In this document: one piece after another, positions 45,127 to 56,286 of the stretch
Position numbering within the stretch: position 1 is the first letter of the stretch
Layout of the letters: every line of letters starts with the position of its first letter
From: Karstenula rhodostoma CBS 690.94
Taxonomy: Eukaryota; Ascomycota; Dothideomycetes; Pleosporales; Didymosphaeriaceae
Direction of reading: 5' to 3'
NCBI GenBank assembly: GCA_010093485.1
Contig: MU001499.1
Coordinates: forward strand, 1,131,397-1,195,396
DNA: 64,000 nt
Notes under the pieces: model-generated
Told to the model about the DNA's origin: nothing
Seen by the model: the letters and a program-made list of their open reading frames with translations, nothing else
Database searches by the model: none
Program-made: the position numbers and the translations under genes

Positions 45127-46962
45127 ATGTTCGGCGTGTTCAACTTCCTGGTCATGGCGACCGACTTCCTCGTCATGGCGGTCGACGCCATATTGGATTT
45201 CGGCTCCGAGTTCTGCACCTTCCTCAAGATCGCCGTTCCCACGGCGATCTTCTTCGTCTTCCTCTTCGCGGTCGCCATTCCGGCACCTCCTGCAGAACCA
45301 CCTCTCTCGCGCCGCGAACGCCGAGCACCCCCCGCCGCCGTTCGCCGTTCTCCGCCCTCTCCGACGTTTCCGGTGCCAATATCGGCCTACGATATCGAGG
45401 TCATCACCAGGCGCGGTCCGCCCCCTCCTCAACTCCGCTCCATCTCACCCACCAAGAGCTACCCGAGCGCCATCGACGATATCGTGGCCAAAAAGGAACT
45501 CCGCGGTCTCAAGCCCGAGTTTCAGAACGGTCTTATTGTGGACTGGGTACCGATTGCCCCCAAGAGAGCATCGCTTGTCACTGCTGAGATGGTCGCACGC
45601 CCCGCTGCGTCGCGCCCTTCCACTCCCGTGGTCGCTGCTCCGGCAGATCTCGCCACAGACGCGTCTCCACGGGCGGGTCCTGTCGAGCCTCCTCAGTGTC
45701 ACAGTGCTGCTTCTGCAGCCGACGCTGGTCGTGCCCGTGTGCCGACTTCTACGGAAGGGTTGGTGAGTCGGGTCGTCGAACCTCCTCAGGGTGACAGCGC
45801 TGCTTCGGCAGCCAATCCTGACCGTGCCCATGTGCCGGCATCTACGGATGGGATGGCCAGACCAACCGGTATCGCCCCAGTCGCAATTGTCCCTACGTGG
45901 ACTCCCTCTTCTGGTCCTGTCTTCCTCCCCCCTCGTGCGCCGCACCCGCTGTTCACGTTCCGGAACTGGAAGCCCTCGACTGGCGTGGAATACTACCTTC
46001 GCCCGCCATACCCTCTCTTCGCTGCGGCCTTCGCGTCGCCCACACCCGCCGCTCCTGCGCCAGCGCCTCGCCCTCTCCCCAGGGTGGTCGTCTCTCCACC
46101 TTCGCCTCGCCCTCGCCCTCCTGTGGTCTTATCTGCGCCCGTGCCCCGTCCTCTGCCGGCCACTCTCGTTCCAGGTGCTTCTGCGGCCATCAAGGCGACG
46201 CCGACACCCGCGCCCGCACCAGCGCTCATCCCCAGGCCACCCCGACACACCAGGTCGCGGCCTGCTGCCGCTCTGCGCTCCCCAGCGCCGACCCCAGCGC
46301 CGGCTCCAGCTCCAGCTCCAGCTCCGACCACTTCGGTCTCGATCCCTCCGGCTCCCATCGCCACACCGCCAGTGCTCGAGCGGTCCAACCAGTTGGACAC
46401 TCAGGACTGGATGGCACCGCTTGACCAGATCCTCACTCTCGACATCCAGCATCTGGGTCTGACGGAGGACGAGCTGATGGCATGGGAGATCCCGCCCCAG
46501 GCCGTCAAGGCCGCCAGGAAGAGGAGCGATGCCGACGAAGCGCTCGCGCAGAAGGATCCCCTCACCATGGCCAGGAGATATGGAGCGATCGCCAGAGAGC
46601 TCAAGCGAGCGGCGGTGATGATCCGCCTCCAACTTCTCCGCGTGCCGGCCGGCCGATTCCCTTCGCGCGGCCAGTTTTCAAAGATCTTCCCGCCGATGCA
46701 CGAGGCCGGGTTGGCCTTCGAAAACCTTCTGAGAGCCGGCGGCGACAACAAGATCGCCGACTTCACCTCCTTCAGGGACGCGATTCGCTTCATCGCTGAC
46801 CATGTCATGGTCATGGACGAGTTTGAAGCTTGGATCGTGCATCACCACGGGGAGGTGGCCGGGAAGAGGAAGGCGGATCACTTCGAGGCGTCGATCCGGA
46901 AGGTTGGCCGCTTCTTGGGCATTCCGCAGCCCAACATCATTGCACAGCTTGGATTGGCTTGA
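45127..46962 (+). CDS. Pro/Ala-rich membrane-anchored protein of unknown function
   Basis: Not recognised. The start at 45127 was chosen for its CCCACCATG context and because it begins directly with hydrophobic sequence; an upstream in-frame ATG at 44902 would add a poorly conserved leader. 611 residues, no intron. Residues 1-55 contain one or two hydrophobic segments ending AVPTAIFFVFLFAVAIPAPP. A 31-codon tandem duplication starts VEPPQCHSAASAADAG and then VEPPQGDSAASAANPD (from 45682 and 45775). A Pro/Ala-rich low-complexity linker leads to an ordered helical C-terminal domain of about 190 residues (LTEDELMAWEIPPQAVKAAR, ADHFEASIRKVGRFLG). Codon use is strongly C-ending. Confidence 0.75.
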   Translation: MFGVFNFLVMATDFLVMAVDAILDFGSEFCTFLKIAVPTAIFFVFLFAVAIPAPPAEPPLSRRERRAPPAAVRRSPPSPTFPVPISAYDIEVITRRGPPPPQLRSISPTKSYPSAIDDIVAKKELRGLKPEFQNGLIVDWVPIAPKRASLVTAEMVARPAASRPSTPVVAAPADLATDASPRAGPVEPPQCHSAASAADAGRARVPTSTEGLVSRVVEPPQGDSAASAANPDRAHVPASTDGMARPTGIAPVAIVPTWTPSSGPVFLPPRAPHPLFTFRNWKPSTGVEYYLRPPYPLFAAAFASPTPAAPAPAPRPLPRVVVSPPSPRPRPPVVLSAPVPRPLPATLVPGASAAIKATPTPAPAPALIPRPPRHTRSRPAAALRSPAPTPAPAPAPAPAPTTSVSIPPAPIATPPVLERSNQLDTQDWMAPLDQILTLDIQHLGLTEDELMAWEIPPQAVKAARKRSDADEALAQKDPLTMARRYGAIARELKRAAVMIRLQLLRVPAGRFPSRGQFSKIFPPMHEAGLAFENLLRAGGDNKIADFTSFRDAIRFIADHVMVMDEFEAWIVHHHGEVAGKRKADHFEASIRKVGRFLGIPQPNIIAQLGLA

Positions 46963-47587
46963 GGGCCATTGTCTTGGGGGTGACTTTTGTTTTGGTGGTG
47001 TTTTCTGCGCCCGGCTTCGAGCTTTTCTTTTCTGTTCCTTGTTTGCCTGGTGTTTGGTGTTTTGTTCTGTTTTGTTTTATAGATACCAGTCTTCTGCACG
47101 ATGACAGTGCGTCGACATCCAATCCAACTCTCTGAAAAGTCACATAAATTATCCATGCCTTCGCTCGTGATGCCTCCATTCGTAGCCCTATATGAATGTT
47201 TTATTCAGTATCTGTGATACCCGAGGATGATGAGAGCTACAGACTGTCTCGTCAAGCATTTTGCTACCATGTTTTACATCAAGATGAGGCAAGCAACATA
47301 TTGTTGAGCCCACACGCTCCTAGATAGTCTTGGTATAACACAGAGGAGATGGTACTTGGCGCCACGAAGAACGCTTGCATTGACACTGTGGTAACTATTC
47401 AGAAGTACTAAAGCCCGGGTCATGCACAAATTTCCCACTAAACATCATTTAGAATCTCCATAATGGGCCACACTTCCTTCCTGCGCTGCGGATCCCCTAG
47501 CGAGACAGACGCATGCTACCATGTGCGCTGGGGCTCCACCTCGTAGTCCTTGACCTCCCACCATATCAGTGTGCGTGAACCATCGTT
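46963..47587. other. Intergenic between convergent genes
   Basis: No gene or RNA recognised. Confidence 0.5.
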
Positions 47588-48301
47588 CTAGTCGCGAATA
47601 TAGGCCGCGTGCCCGAACTTTGGCATCGTATCGAATCGCCTCATCTGCTCGATGTGCGCGGGGCGTTCGGCATTGGCGTCGGGTCCGATCACTGGCGTCG
47701 CATTGCCTCCCTTCTCCTCTTCGATGTACGCAGCACGTCCGAACTGCGGAATAGCAGGATCGCTTCGCTTCTCCGTGCGTGCGTCCTTCCAATTCACCGC
47801 TTTTAGAGTTTCCCTGAGATGATCGTCTTCCTCTATAGCCTTCTCTACGGCGGCCCTGATCTTGGGTGCGTACGCATTCAACATCGTGATGCAGAGGCAC
47901 GTCAAGCTACAGTAGCAAGTAAGGCCGAAGGCACCTACAAGCCACTCTTTGGGCGTGCCGAAGAGGTACGGATCCGTGATGAAGGCGTAGATGTAGACGG
48001 CCAGGGCGCAGCCCATGGAGAAGTGGCCTGGGAAGGGACATGTGCGGAACATGACCCACGCGGTGTAGAGGAGCGTGGGGATTGTTTTGATGAACGTGGG
48101 GGTTGCTTTGAGGAGGTTGGCGAGGATTGTGGAGAGAATGGCGAGGACGAAGAGGATGTTGATGAAGACGTTGTAACCGCGGATGGCGTTGGCTTTGATT
48201 GAGTCGCGTATCGCTGCAAGGAGACTTTGAGGCGGGACCACGGCGGCGGCGTCGGAGCCGTTGGCGAAAGCGGTTTGGTCGTGGTGGTGGCCGGAAGCCA
48301 T
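47588..48301 (-). CDS. Four-span membrane protein with duplicated C-terminal motif, unknown function
   Basis: Single exon, 237 residues. Four hydrophobic segments are visible (VFINILFVLAILSTILANLL; TIPTLLYTAWVMF; MGCALAVYIYAFI; WLVGAFGLTCYCSLTCLCIT), then a charged tail. The tail holds the same motif twice: PQFGRAAYIEEEK and PKFGHAAYIRD at the very end, about 40 residues apart, which could be a short linear binding motif. The family is not recognised. Confidence 0.75.
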   Translation of the reverse strand: MASGHHHDQTAFANGSDAAAVVPPQSLLAAIRDSIKANAIRGYNVFINILFVLAILSTILANLLKATPTFIKTIPTLLYTAWVMFRTCPFPGHFSMGCALAVYIYAFITDPYLFGTPKEWLVGAFGLTCYCSLTCLCITMLNAYAPKIRAAVEKAIEEDDHLRETLKAVNWKDARTEKRSDPAIPQFGRAAYIEEEKGGNATPVIGPDANAERPAHIEQMRRFDTMPKFGHAAYIRD

Positions 48302-48826
48302 GAGCTGCTTGAATTAACACCAGTGACATGTGGGAGATGACTGTGCTGGGAAAGCGCGAGTGGTAAGAGTGTTGGGCACGTACAGTTGAGATATGGGCAG
48401 CGACAGTGAGTTTTGGAAGGTGCGTTTCCGTGTCAAGCTTGTGTTGAGACTCGGTGATGCATATGTTTGAACGGCCTGAGCAACCTGGCCAGCACTGACA
48501 AACAGAATGTCATAGGACCTCGTTGACCGTAGCTTCCTGTTTCGGCGAGCACTTGGTGGGCGGTCTAATCGTCTCACCTGGCAACGCGCAAACTCACCAA
48601 GACGGGCAAGCTTAGCTTCCACTTCTGTCTGTCGGCCTACCTTCACATCCTACAGCATACTGGGCTCGACCGCCTTCCCTGTTGCGACTCTTCTTGTCGC
48701 CTACCATCTGGACCAAATGTACTTCGTTTCGTAAAAGACCGAGTCCCAGTATACGCAGCATACAGCACGACTTCCGGGAGGCAAACGATCGAGACATTTT
48801 CGAGCTGATATTGAAGGCTGTACACG
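48302..48826. other. Intergenic
   Basis: Promoter of the membrane protein gene and 3' flank of the zinc-finger gene. No feature seen. Confidence 0.5.
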
Positions 48827-49896
48827 CTATCTTGGCAACAGTTGATGCAAACCTCCTTTCGCCCACGAGAGGGGCCCATGAGCTTGATCATGCTTCTGTT
48901 TGTTCGCTTTCCTGGCGTACGACCACTCGCTCGTCCGCAATGCGTTCTCTTCGACCTTTTGCGATCTCTTGACCGCTACCATAAGGGCTTGCCGTTGCTG
49001 CGGCCCGATGTTCTGGATGCCCATTTCATCTCTGCGGGAAAGCTGACGGCAGCTCTGTTCCTGATATCCTCGTGGAGGCTGCGTGGGTTCCGTACTGGCC
49101 TGCAACAGCAGACGTGTGCCTCTTGCCCTTGCCGCTTTAGCTCGTCTCTGGTGATGTACTCTCGAGGTCTTTGGTTTGATCTCCTGGCATCCCATGCCTG
49201 GTCTGACAGGCCCCAATGAGCTGCCAGCTTCATCGCTTCTTTCCTCCCAAAAGTCTAAGAGCTCGGGCTCCCTACCGAAGTTGAGTTTGCAATGCGCGCT
49301 ATCCCTCATGTGGCTCTGAACTGCCACCGTAGAGATCCTGGTAGTCCCGCAGTACAGGCATTCATGCCAAACCCGCACCTCTGTGGCCAGATACCCCAAA
49401 AACGACTCCAGGTCTGATATTCTATCGTGATCGGGGATGAACAGGCCATGCGCAATAGACATGTGCTCTAGCACGTTCTCAAAGTTATCGGCATCGTCGT
49501 CGAACCTCTGATAACAGAAGAGACACTGCTGTGGGGAGACAACCTCTTCCCCTTCGTCATCTTCAACGACCGCTGACTTGCTCGTGCTTTCCGAGGGTTC
49601 GGACCGGGGCTGGATTTGATCGTTGAAGGTGGCCAGTGATATCGGGGGCAGTGTGGCAATTCGCCGCTTCAGATTATAGACACTGCCGATCGTGTTAGCT
49701 AAACCTACCACAGGCGCACTAATACATACTGCCAGGGGCTCTTCATGTGCTCTCTCTGTGCTGATCCATCCTCGAACGAGATGTGGCAGCTATTGCATGT
49801 CCATGATTGGCGGATGCTTGGAACTGAAGGTTGGGGAACATGACTGCTAGAAGTGGTGGCCGTCAATGTTGCTTTTTGTAATGCTGTTTCGGTCAT
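48827..49896 (-). CDS. REI1-like C2H2 zinc-finger protein (short form)
   Basis: REI1 is a cytoplasmic 60S maturation factor that releases Arx1 and probes the exit tunnel. Exons 49896-49730 and 49682-48827 give 340 residues. Visible are a first finger WTCNSCHISFEDGSAQREHM and, over the intron, the family block HVYNLKRRIATLPPIS; a second finger CLFCYQRFDDDADNFENVLE with MSIAHGLFIPD; and a third CLYCGTTRISTVAVQSHMRD with SAHCKLNF. The C-terminal Lys/Arg tail (ARKANKQKHDQ) recalls the family end. Fungal REI1 proteins are usually over 400 residues; the stretch after LDFWEE lacks the usual acidic and HRS blocks, so this may be a diverged paralogue. Confidence 0.75.
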
Positions 49897-50857
49897 AACA
49901 GTTTCGAACAGCCTTTTAAGGCATCAGGATCTTGTTCCAATGCGAGCCTTATATCTTGCATGCGTTCATGAGAGACCGAGGTGGTGCTGACCGGATTTGG
50001 CTTAGCGTCAAATGACTCATTTGAGGTCATAGTGAAGGGGGTTGCACCAGCGTGTAGTCTAGCCAATATAAACGAATACAGCCATATCTACGTGGTACTA
50101 GAATGACGACGGTATGTACGTGACTTCATAAGAAGCCCAGTAGTATGATAGACTGCGCTGCACCGCGTATGCGGGAGGATTCCAACCCATCTTTTGGGAC
50201 ACTTGAGGACGTCCCCACTGGAGCTCTAGCTTTCGTGATGAAAGGCCTTGATCCCGCTGCCTGTACTGCCTGCATTCGCATCGTGGCCGTTAAAGAACGC
50301 TGGGCAGAGTATGTTCCTAGTGGATTAGCCATGGGTCTACGTACGTTGTTATTGTCAGCTTAGATTTGCATCCTCACGTGGCTTTAGGGATATGCGAGGC
50401 TGCGATTGTGGTGCCGTAGGACTGCAGGTATGGCGAGCTGCCAGTGCACTGTTTATAAGATGGAGGCGTTTACGCTGCTGGTCACCGTTGGCCATGAGTG
50501 AAGTGCTCCCTGAATCGTGGTATAGGTAGCATACTTCGATAACAGTCGTGGATGATCGTCCGCTCAAGTCATCCTAAGCCGTACCTTCGTCAAGAAACTA
50601 GCAGTAGTAAGGCGAACTTAACTTTCGTCTGAGGTCAGATGGTTTTGATCAGACGAATCACTTTGAAACTTTGCCACAATGGTGGTTTGTAGACGTTGTG
50701 AAAAGCGGGATGAGTCGAGCAAGAGTGAACCTAGGCCGGGCGAGGGACCTCGGCTACGCACCCCGCCCCAACCTCCTCTCCCTCAAATAAGTGTGCAGCA
50801 CTGTAACATTCATCAGTACTGTGTGAGTCTGGAACTGCGATTACAATACTTCGCGAC
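49897..50857. other. Intergenic
   Basis: About 960 bp between divergent genes (zinc-finger minus, isomerase plus). A few open frames of about 70 codons occur without recognisable content. Confidence 0.45.
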
Positions 50858-52496
50858 ATGGCCAACCCTACTTTAGAATTCAATTACGATGTCTGCACAT
50901 TTCCCTGGTCTTCATTGTCTCGCACGTGCGCCCACAGCTAACATCAGTGTTAGATCTCGTGTCCCTTCGCATACATCGCTTCCACCCGCGTAGAAGCCCT
51001 TGCATCTCGCGCCGGTGCCGCTCTGATATGGCGACCCGTACTCCTGGGCGCGATCTACCGCGCGACCGCAGCACCCCAAGGCGCATCGGGCTCGGCGTCT
51101 GATGTATTCAATCCTACTAAAAAAGCCGTAGCCGCAGCTTCCATGCAGCACACTCTACGCCGGTATAAAATCAAGTACAATCCACCGCCACAGCATCCGC
51201 GTAGGACGGTGAACGCTCTGAGACTGCTGTACGCTCTAGAAGGAGAGGAGCGGAGAGTGTTGACTAAGAAACTGTTTGAGGCGTATTGGGTAGAGGGGAG
51301 AGATGTCAGTGATGAGCTCGAACTATTAAAAATAGTGAAAGAGAGTGGTATCGAGACTGCGACAGGAATATCCGAGAAGGCATTTGGTGATGCGAGTGCA
51401 AGGCGAGAATTGGAGAAAGCAACTGCAGATGCGATCGAGCGTGGTGCTTTTGGTGTTCCTGGGTTCTGGATTCCTGGGGAGACCTGGATTGATGTGAGCG
51501 GCCAGAAACGAAAGGGGAGGTTCTACTGGGGTCAAGACCGAATGCACTTCGTGGAGGCCTCTCTTAGTGCGCTAAAAAATGGTGGTCATTGGGAGCACGT
51601 GAGCGATCTGAAGAGCCTTATGCCCAGGTGCATTCCCGATCACAAGATCACTAATAGGGTGAAAGTGGAATTCTGGTACGATTTCAGCAGTCCCTGGGCT
51701 TTTCTCGGCTGGACTCAGCTCGAGCGTCTCAAACGGACGTTCGGTACCAACCTGGAAATCATTATGAAGCCTTTTTTGTTAGGCATCTTGTTTCGAGAGT
51801 GAGTGGTACAATCTTACTGCCCGTAAAAGAGCGCTGATGATCTCAATCCAAAGGATTGGTGCCCCGAATCTTCCTTCAAGCGCTATCTCGCCCACCAAAG
51901 CTGCTTGGACACGACAAGACCACGGTGACTGGGTGCGATTTTGGAATGCGATCAATACGCAGGAAGGCAAGCGGGACAAGAACATAGATTTTCACTGGGC
52001 CGAAATCTTCCCTATTCGCACTCCGACGGTGCTTAGATGTGCAATTGTAGACCCGCAGACAGTGCCAGTCCTCTGTCAGTCTTTCTTGCTATCAACAAAA
52101 ATTGTACGCTGACATGCACCAGATCGTGCTTGCTGGGAAAGCAACGCAAATGTAGCTGATGACTCTGTTCTTATCAAGGTTCTGGACAAAGGGGGCTTCG
52201 ATGTATTGGATGGTGCTGAGCTACTAAAGAAAGCGAATGCACCAGAAATTAAGCAGAAGCTTCGAGATTCTACTGCAGAGGCCAAACGGTTAGGAATCTG
52301 CGGAGTTCCAACTTATCGTGTCTTCCGACAGGATTCGAAAGGTGATTGGGAGCATGTTGGTGGCCTCGTCTGGGGCCAAGATGAGAGTAATGTTATAGAA
52401 GATCTCATTGCAGGCTGGAATGGCGAAGATACCGCTGCCCTCGCAGAGCCACGGAAAACGAAAGCGGAAGATAAAAGAATAGGTTCCCGACTTTAG
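50858..52496 (+). CDS. Two-domain 2-hydroxychromene-2-carboxylate isomerase / DsbA-like (GST-kappa type)
   Basis: A thioredoxin-fold protein of the HCCA isomerase/kappa GST superfamily. Exons 50858-50890, 50954-51798, 51854-52074 and 52123-52496 give 490 residues. Two domains in tandem are visible. Domain 1 runs MANPTLEFNYDISCPFAYIA, then STRVEALASRAGAALIWRPVL, to GAFGVPGFWIPGETW. Domain 2 runs VEFWYDFSSPWAFLGWTQLE to GICGVPTYRVFRQDS. Each carries the cis-Pro loop (GVP) near its end and a WGQDR/WGQDES motif. The family is normally a single domain of about 200 residues, so this is a fused duplication. Domain 1 has a DxSCPF start and domain 2 the SSPW form. The substrate (aromatic or GSH-dependent) is unknown. 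Confidence 0.88.
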
Positions 52497-53559
52497 GTCG
52501 TAAGTTACACTACAGAATCAAGATACTACCTCCCACAGGATGTGCTTCAGATCTCCGTACATGACATCCACAACACCGCAGCAGAGTAATATGACAGAAT
52601 TTTGCCTGTGCTAGGAAAAGTGTTCAAGTTTTCTAGCGAAAGAAACGTGCTTTGGTGTTCCTTTGAGCGTGATCTCGAAACCCTTGCGATGGCAGCTTCT
52701 TGCCTAGAATGAAGTACGGCGTGGCCTCAACTAGACATCCCAACTCAGTCACCACCCTTCGAAACGCATGAAGCCGACCGTGCAGTCCGACGAGTCCTCC
52801 GCGTCCGAACAAAGCCGCGCTATGACCGGGGAAACAATGGCGCCGACAAGTTTCGAGTGTGGTGGAGCAGCGCGTCTAGGACTTGTCGACTTCAAATCAC
52901 ACCCCGCATTCGTAGCCAGCAACCAAAGACACCATCGATATCGTGCCTACGAAATCTGCCTGAGTTCGATCGCGACACCTTCGATTTATGTCCGGTTGGT
53001 AGTGATCATCTCCATCAGCCTGCCACTGTATCATGCAGACACTAACAGCCGCGTCGCGTTTCCCGTATATTGCCGCCAGGCTGAACGCATCAATACCACC
53101 CAAGTTTCCTTTTTCGGAAGCTCACTCATACATCGAAGACGTTGGTCGCTGATTGGCTGTGACGCGTATGAAACGTAGACAACCAAGGGTATGGTTGGTT
53201 GCTCGCGACGAACCCTGACCTATGATGTTACAGGAGACATTGCGACTTTATGCACGCCTCTGCGGAACACTGTTCGCATAAAAATAGTTGTGGGGCGGTG
53301 CGTATCTGTGTATCGATAGGGTGTTCGAGCGTGGAAGGCGGTATGAAGACAGGAAGGAAAATGGGTATTTAGTAGGAGCGGTGCTTTTAGCCGCCGACTA
53401 ACTTTGCTTGTCCCTTCACCTTCACTTTGAACGACTTATTGTTGAGGTATTGTCCTCTTGCCATTCCTTGGATTGAAACAATCAAAGTGTATGCCAACGG
53501 AGATACACGTTCACTCTTTGCTTGACAGAAGAATATACTCACTCTCTAATACCGACACA
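52497..53559. other. Intergenic
   Basis: About 1.06 kb. One plus-strand frame of 136 codons (52768-53178) has no recognisable domain and mixed codon use; I do not call it. Confidence 0.45.
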
Positions 53560-54576
53560 ATGGCTGAACTGGCGGATTCGTTGGCTGGATCCATGGACGG
53601 TCAGCACATTTCTGACACTTCTCAACAAGATGTTGGCAAACACATGTTGATATCTGGCAACCGTGACTCGGGCGTCTTCCTCTCCGACAAAGAAGACCTG
53701 CCGCCATCCTCTCGCCCATCATCAATCTCTTCTACACGTTCTTTATCGACGAGAACGACCCCGCAACGAACAGACTACATAGCACGCCTCCGTCGTCCTG
53801 CTGAGCTCAACTTAGGCTTCAAGAGCAACACCGACCCTAAGAAGCCCCGCTCTGAGCTCGATATCCGCCTTGACCTCATCCGCAACTCGCAGAACCAAAA
53901 CAAGGCCGCGCTCCGATCCCCTACACAGCTGTTGCAGGACCGCTTGAATCTTTCGCCACAGAAAGGACATCATGAGAAGGTCCGCATATTCACGCCACCA
54001 AAGCCCATGCTCAATGGGTGCATTCTACCTGGACCTAAAGTACAAATGGAAGCGTTCACTGGCTCGTCGGTGCGTGCAAGGATCGAACGGAGCGGACGGC
54101 CAGCGTGGTGGTGCAAGTTCGATAAGCTCGTGGTGTTCGACGGTGTTGAAAAGAGCGACAGTGGTGACGTAAAGTTCGAAACACGGACGAGCAAGGGCTT
54201 GTCGATTGCGCGGCGGCGAGGCGATACCGAGACCGTGGTTGTTCCCATGGACTGTAACCATTGCCAAGAGATGCTCAATCGCACAGAGTGGAAATATGAT
54301 ATCCAGGTGTGCAAACGTAGCGTGTGCTGGGATTGTAGAGAAAGGTGTCGATGGGAAATGATGCAGGGGGAAGAGAAGAGGGCAGGCATGGAAGTGAATG
54401 AGGAAAGGACAGATGCGAATAGAGTAAGAGCCGATAGTGTATTGCAGGACGACAACGTGCAAGAGGAAGAGCTACTGGCCAAGATTGGCATCGAACAGCA
54501 GCCAAAGACACCGATCGAGACGGTTGGAGGTATCGAGGAAAGACTAGATGACGCTACATTGCCGGCCGGCGTGTAA
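53560..54576 (+). CDS. Conserved fungal protein of unknown function, Cys-rich C-terminal half
   Basis: Single exon, 338 residues from an ATG in ACAATGG context. Ser/Thr-rich first third, then ordered sequence (RTDYIARLRRPAELNLGFKS, ELDIRLDLIRNSQNQ, FTPPKPMLNGCILPGPKVQ, WWCKFDKLVVFDGVE). Two cysteine clusters follow, CNHC and CKRSVCWDCRERC, spaced like a small zinc-binding fold, then an acidic tail. No family recognised. Confidence 0.75.
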   Translation: MAELADSLAGSMDGQHISDTSQQDVGKHMLISGNRDSGVFLSDKEDLPPSSRPSSISSTRSLSTRTTPQRTDYIARLRRPAELNLGFKSNTDPKKPRSELDIRLDLIRNSQNQNKAALRSPTQLLQDRLNLSPQKGHHEKVRIFTPPKPMLNGCILPGPKVQMEAFTGSSVRARIERSGRPAWWCKFDKLVVFDGVEKSDSGDVKFETRTSKGLSIARRRGDTETVVVPMDCNHCQEMLNRTEWKYDIQVCKRSVCWDCRERCRWEMMQGEEKRAGMEVNEERTDANRVRADSVLQDDNVQEEELLAKIGIEQQPKTPIETVGGIEERLDDATLPAGV

Positions 54577-54818
54577 AGGCTGGTGGAGAAGAGAGATCGG
54601 GTAAGATAGAAGCCCTCTGGAAGGCACAAACCTATTATTCTGTGTGGATACTTGATAAATGGATTCTTTTTTATTGTTGCCAAATTGTACCCGGATTGTC
54701 ACGCTATGCGTCAAATTGGATCGTGAACGCTGGAGGGGGTATATGCAAGAAATTACAAAATGCAAATGGGTCAGGAATATGGTTCTCGAAAGATGTCGAC
54801 CGCGGAGGCAGCGTGTAT
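54577..54818. other. Intergenic between convergent genes
   Basis: Short 3' flanks only. Confidence 0.5.
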
Positions 54819-55707
54819 TCAATCCAGATCCATAGCATCGTCCATGTACTCGAACGGAACATCCTCCATCTCCACGGCGTTGCTTGTGCTTTGCTGCGCT
54901 TGTTGTTCGAAGTCTCGGCTCGTGAAGTTGTTCGGATCGGCGTCTGGACGCTCCTGGACTATGCCATGAGCATGTTCACAGCCGGCCAGCAGATATCGGA
55001 GCATGGTGTCTAGGTCAAGATCCGTCAAATTGACGTTCTTTCTAGACTCGCCATCCTTGTTGTGACCACTCGTCTTCGAAACCTTCTCATCTGCGTCCTT
55101 CCAGGCATTACGATAGTCTTTTGCTATGCCGAGTTGTATGCGCACCTCCTGATTTCCGAGCGAGAGATAAAGTGGACAATTTGGATCGTCGAGCGCTTCA
55201 AGGAGGTTCGCATGGAAGGCATGCAGCGCGCGCGGCCGCGTTCGTTGCAGGTCTGGGTTCGTGATCCATTTGAGGACGTTAACATTTGTACGAGGCGCGG
55301 TCCCCGAGACGTGAACGCCCATGATCTCGAGCGAAGTGGAGATGTACCGCTCAAGTAGAGTATAGAACTCGAAGAAATCCACTTTGAACATTGACTCTGC
55401 CTGTTTCTGTGGGGCGTTAACGCTGTGCAGATCAAATGAACGGGTATGCTTTACTTACGCTGTTGGTAGCCCGCATGAAGGCGTAACGCAATTCTACGCG
55501 ACTGTCTATGTTGCCATTCTGATCAACCTCCGCTCGCAATATCTCGATGGCGCGTAGGTACGATACTGCGAGCGACTCAGCTTTCCATTGAAGACGATTC
55601 AGCAGTCGCGTTGCTTTCGCCTTGTCCTGTTTAAGCTTCTCCGCTTTGGACTGCACTAAAGACTCCAATGGTGTTTTGCGTGCATATCTGGAGCTTGCGA
55701 GAGACAT
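54819..55707 (-). CDS. Conserved fungal helical protein of unknown function
   Basis: Exons 55707-55459 and 55400-54819 give 276 residues. The sequence is helix-rich (ESLVQSKAEKLKQDKAKATR, WKAESLAVSYLRAIEILRAE, FFEFYTLLERYISTSLEIMG), with a Lys-rich linker and an acidic tail ending DDAMDLD. The start at 55707 was chosen over an upstream in-frame codon because it is a true ATG followed by a conserved-looking MSLASSRYARKTPLESL. No domain is recognised; the acidic C-terminal end suggests a partner-binding tail. Confidence 0.72.
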
Positions 55708-56286
55708 GATGCACACTGTGAGTTGTTAGTGTATTTGGGTTTGTGTTGAGAGTTAGTGTGGAGGGCGCTGCGCGGAATCTCGGTAGTGTGACAAAGTAGA
55801 TTCAAGGAATTGCATCATGCTTATAACGAGCGCGGTCCAACATGATGAGAGTCAAGGTGAACCTCGACCGCGCGGACCCTACGACATAGAGTGAAACTGG
55901 TGAAAGATCATACAAGTCTGCGCGGAGCCGAGGTTCTTGGCGGCTCACGTGGCCTCGTGGTGGACCCTGAAAGTGCGCTTTGGGTTTAGTGTCTTATGCC
56001 GGTTTAACATCCCCATACAAGTGTCGTGACTCCCATCTTCGGCGTATTTACTTCACAGTCGAAGTCCTACGCACCTGAGACAAATTCTCACGAAGAATAA
56101 CTTAGATTGCTTAGGATTATACTAAGGCTTCCTAGCATGGGCGAGCTGGCTACCCTGGTACCCACTATGCACCTATGCTCGTCCTACAGGCACAGTATAT
56201 GTACGGTGAACTCGGGTTCATTCGTAAAATATAACGCAGATTTTACCGCAGATCCACCGTGAGTGCGCCACCATTCCGACACTGAG
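55708..56286. other. Intergenic
   Basis: Promoter of the gene at 55707 and the 3' flank of the small gene at 56287. No feature seen. Confidence 0.5.

Noticed and set aside
52768..53178. 136-codon plus-strand frame
   Set aside because: No recognisable domain, weak codon pattern and no start or splice support.
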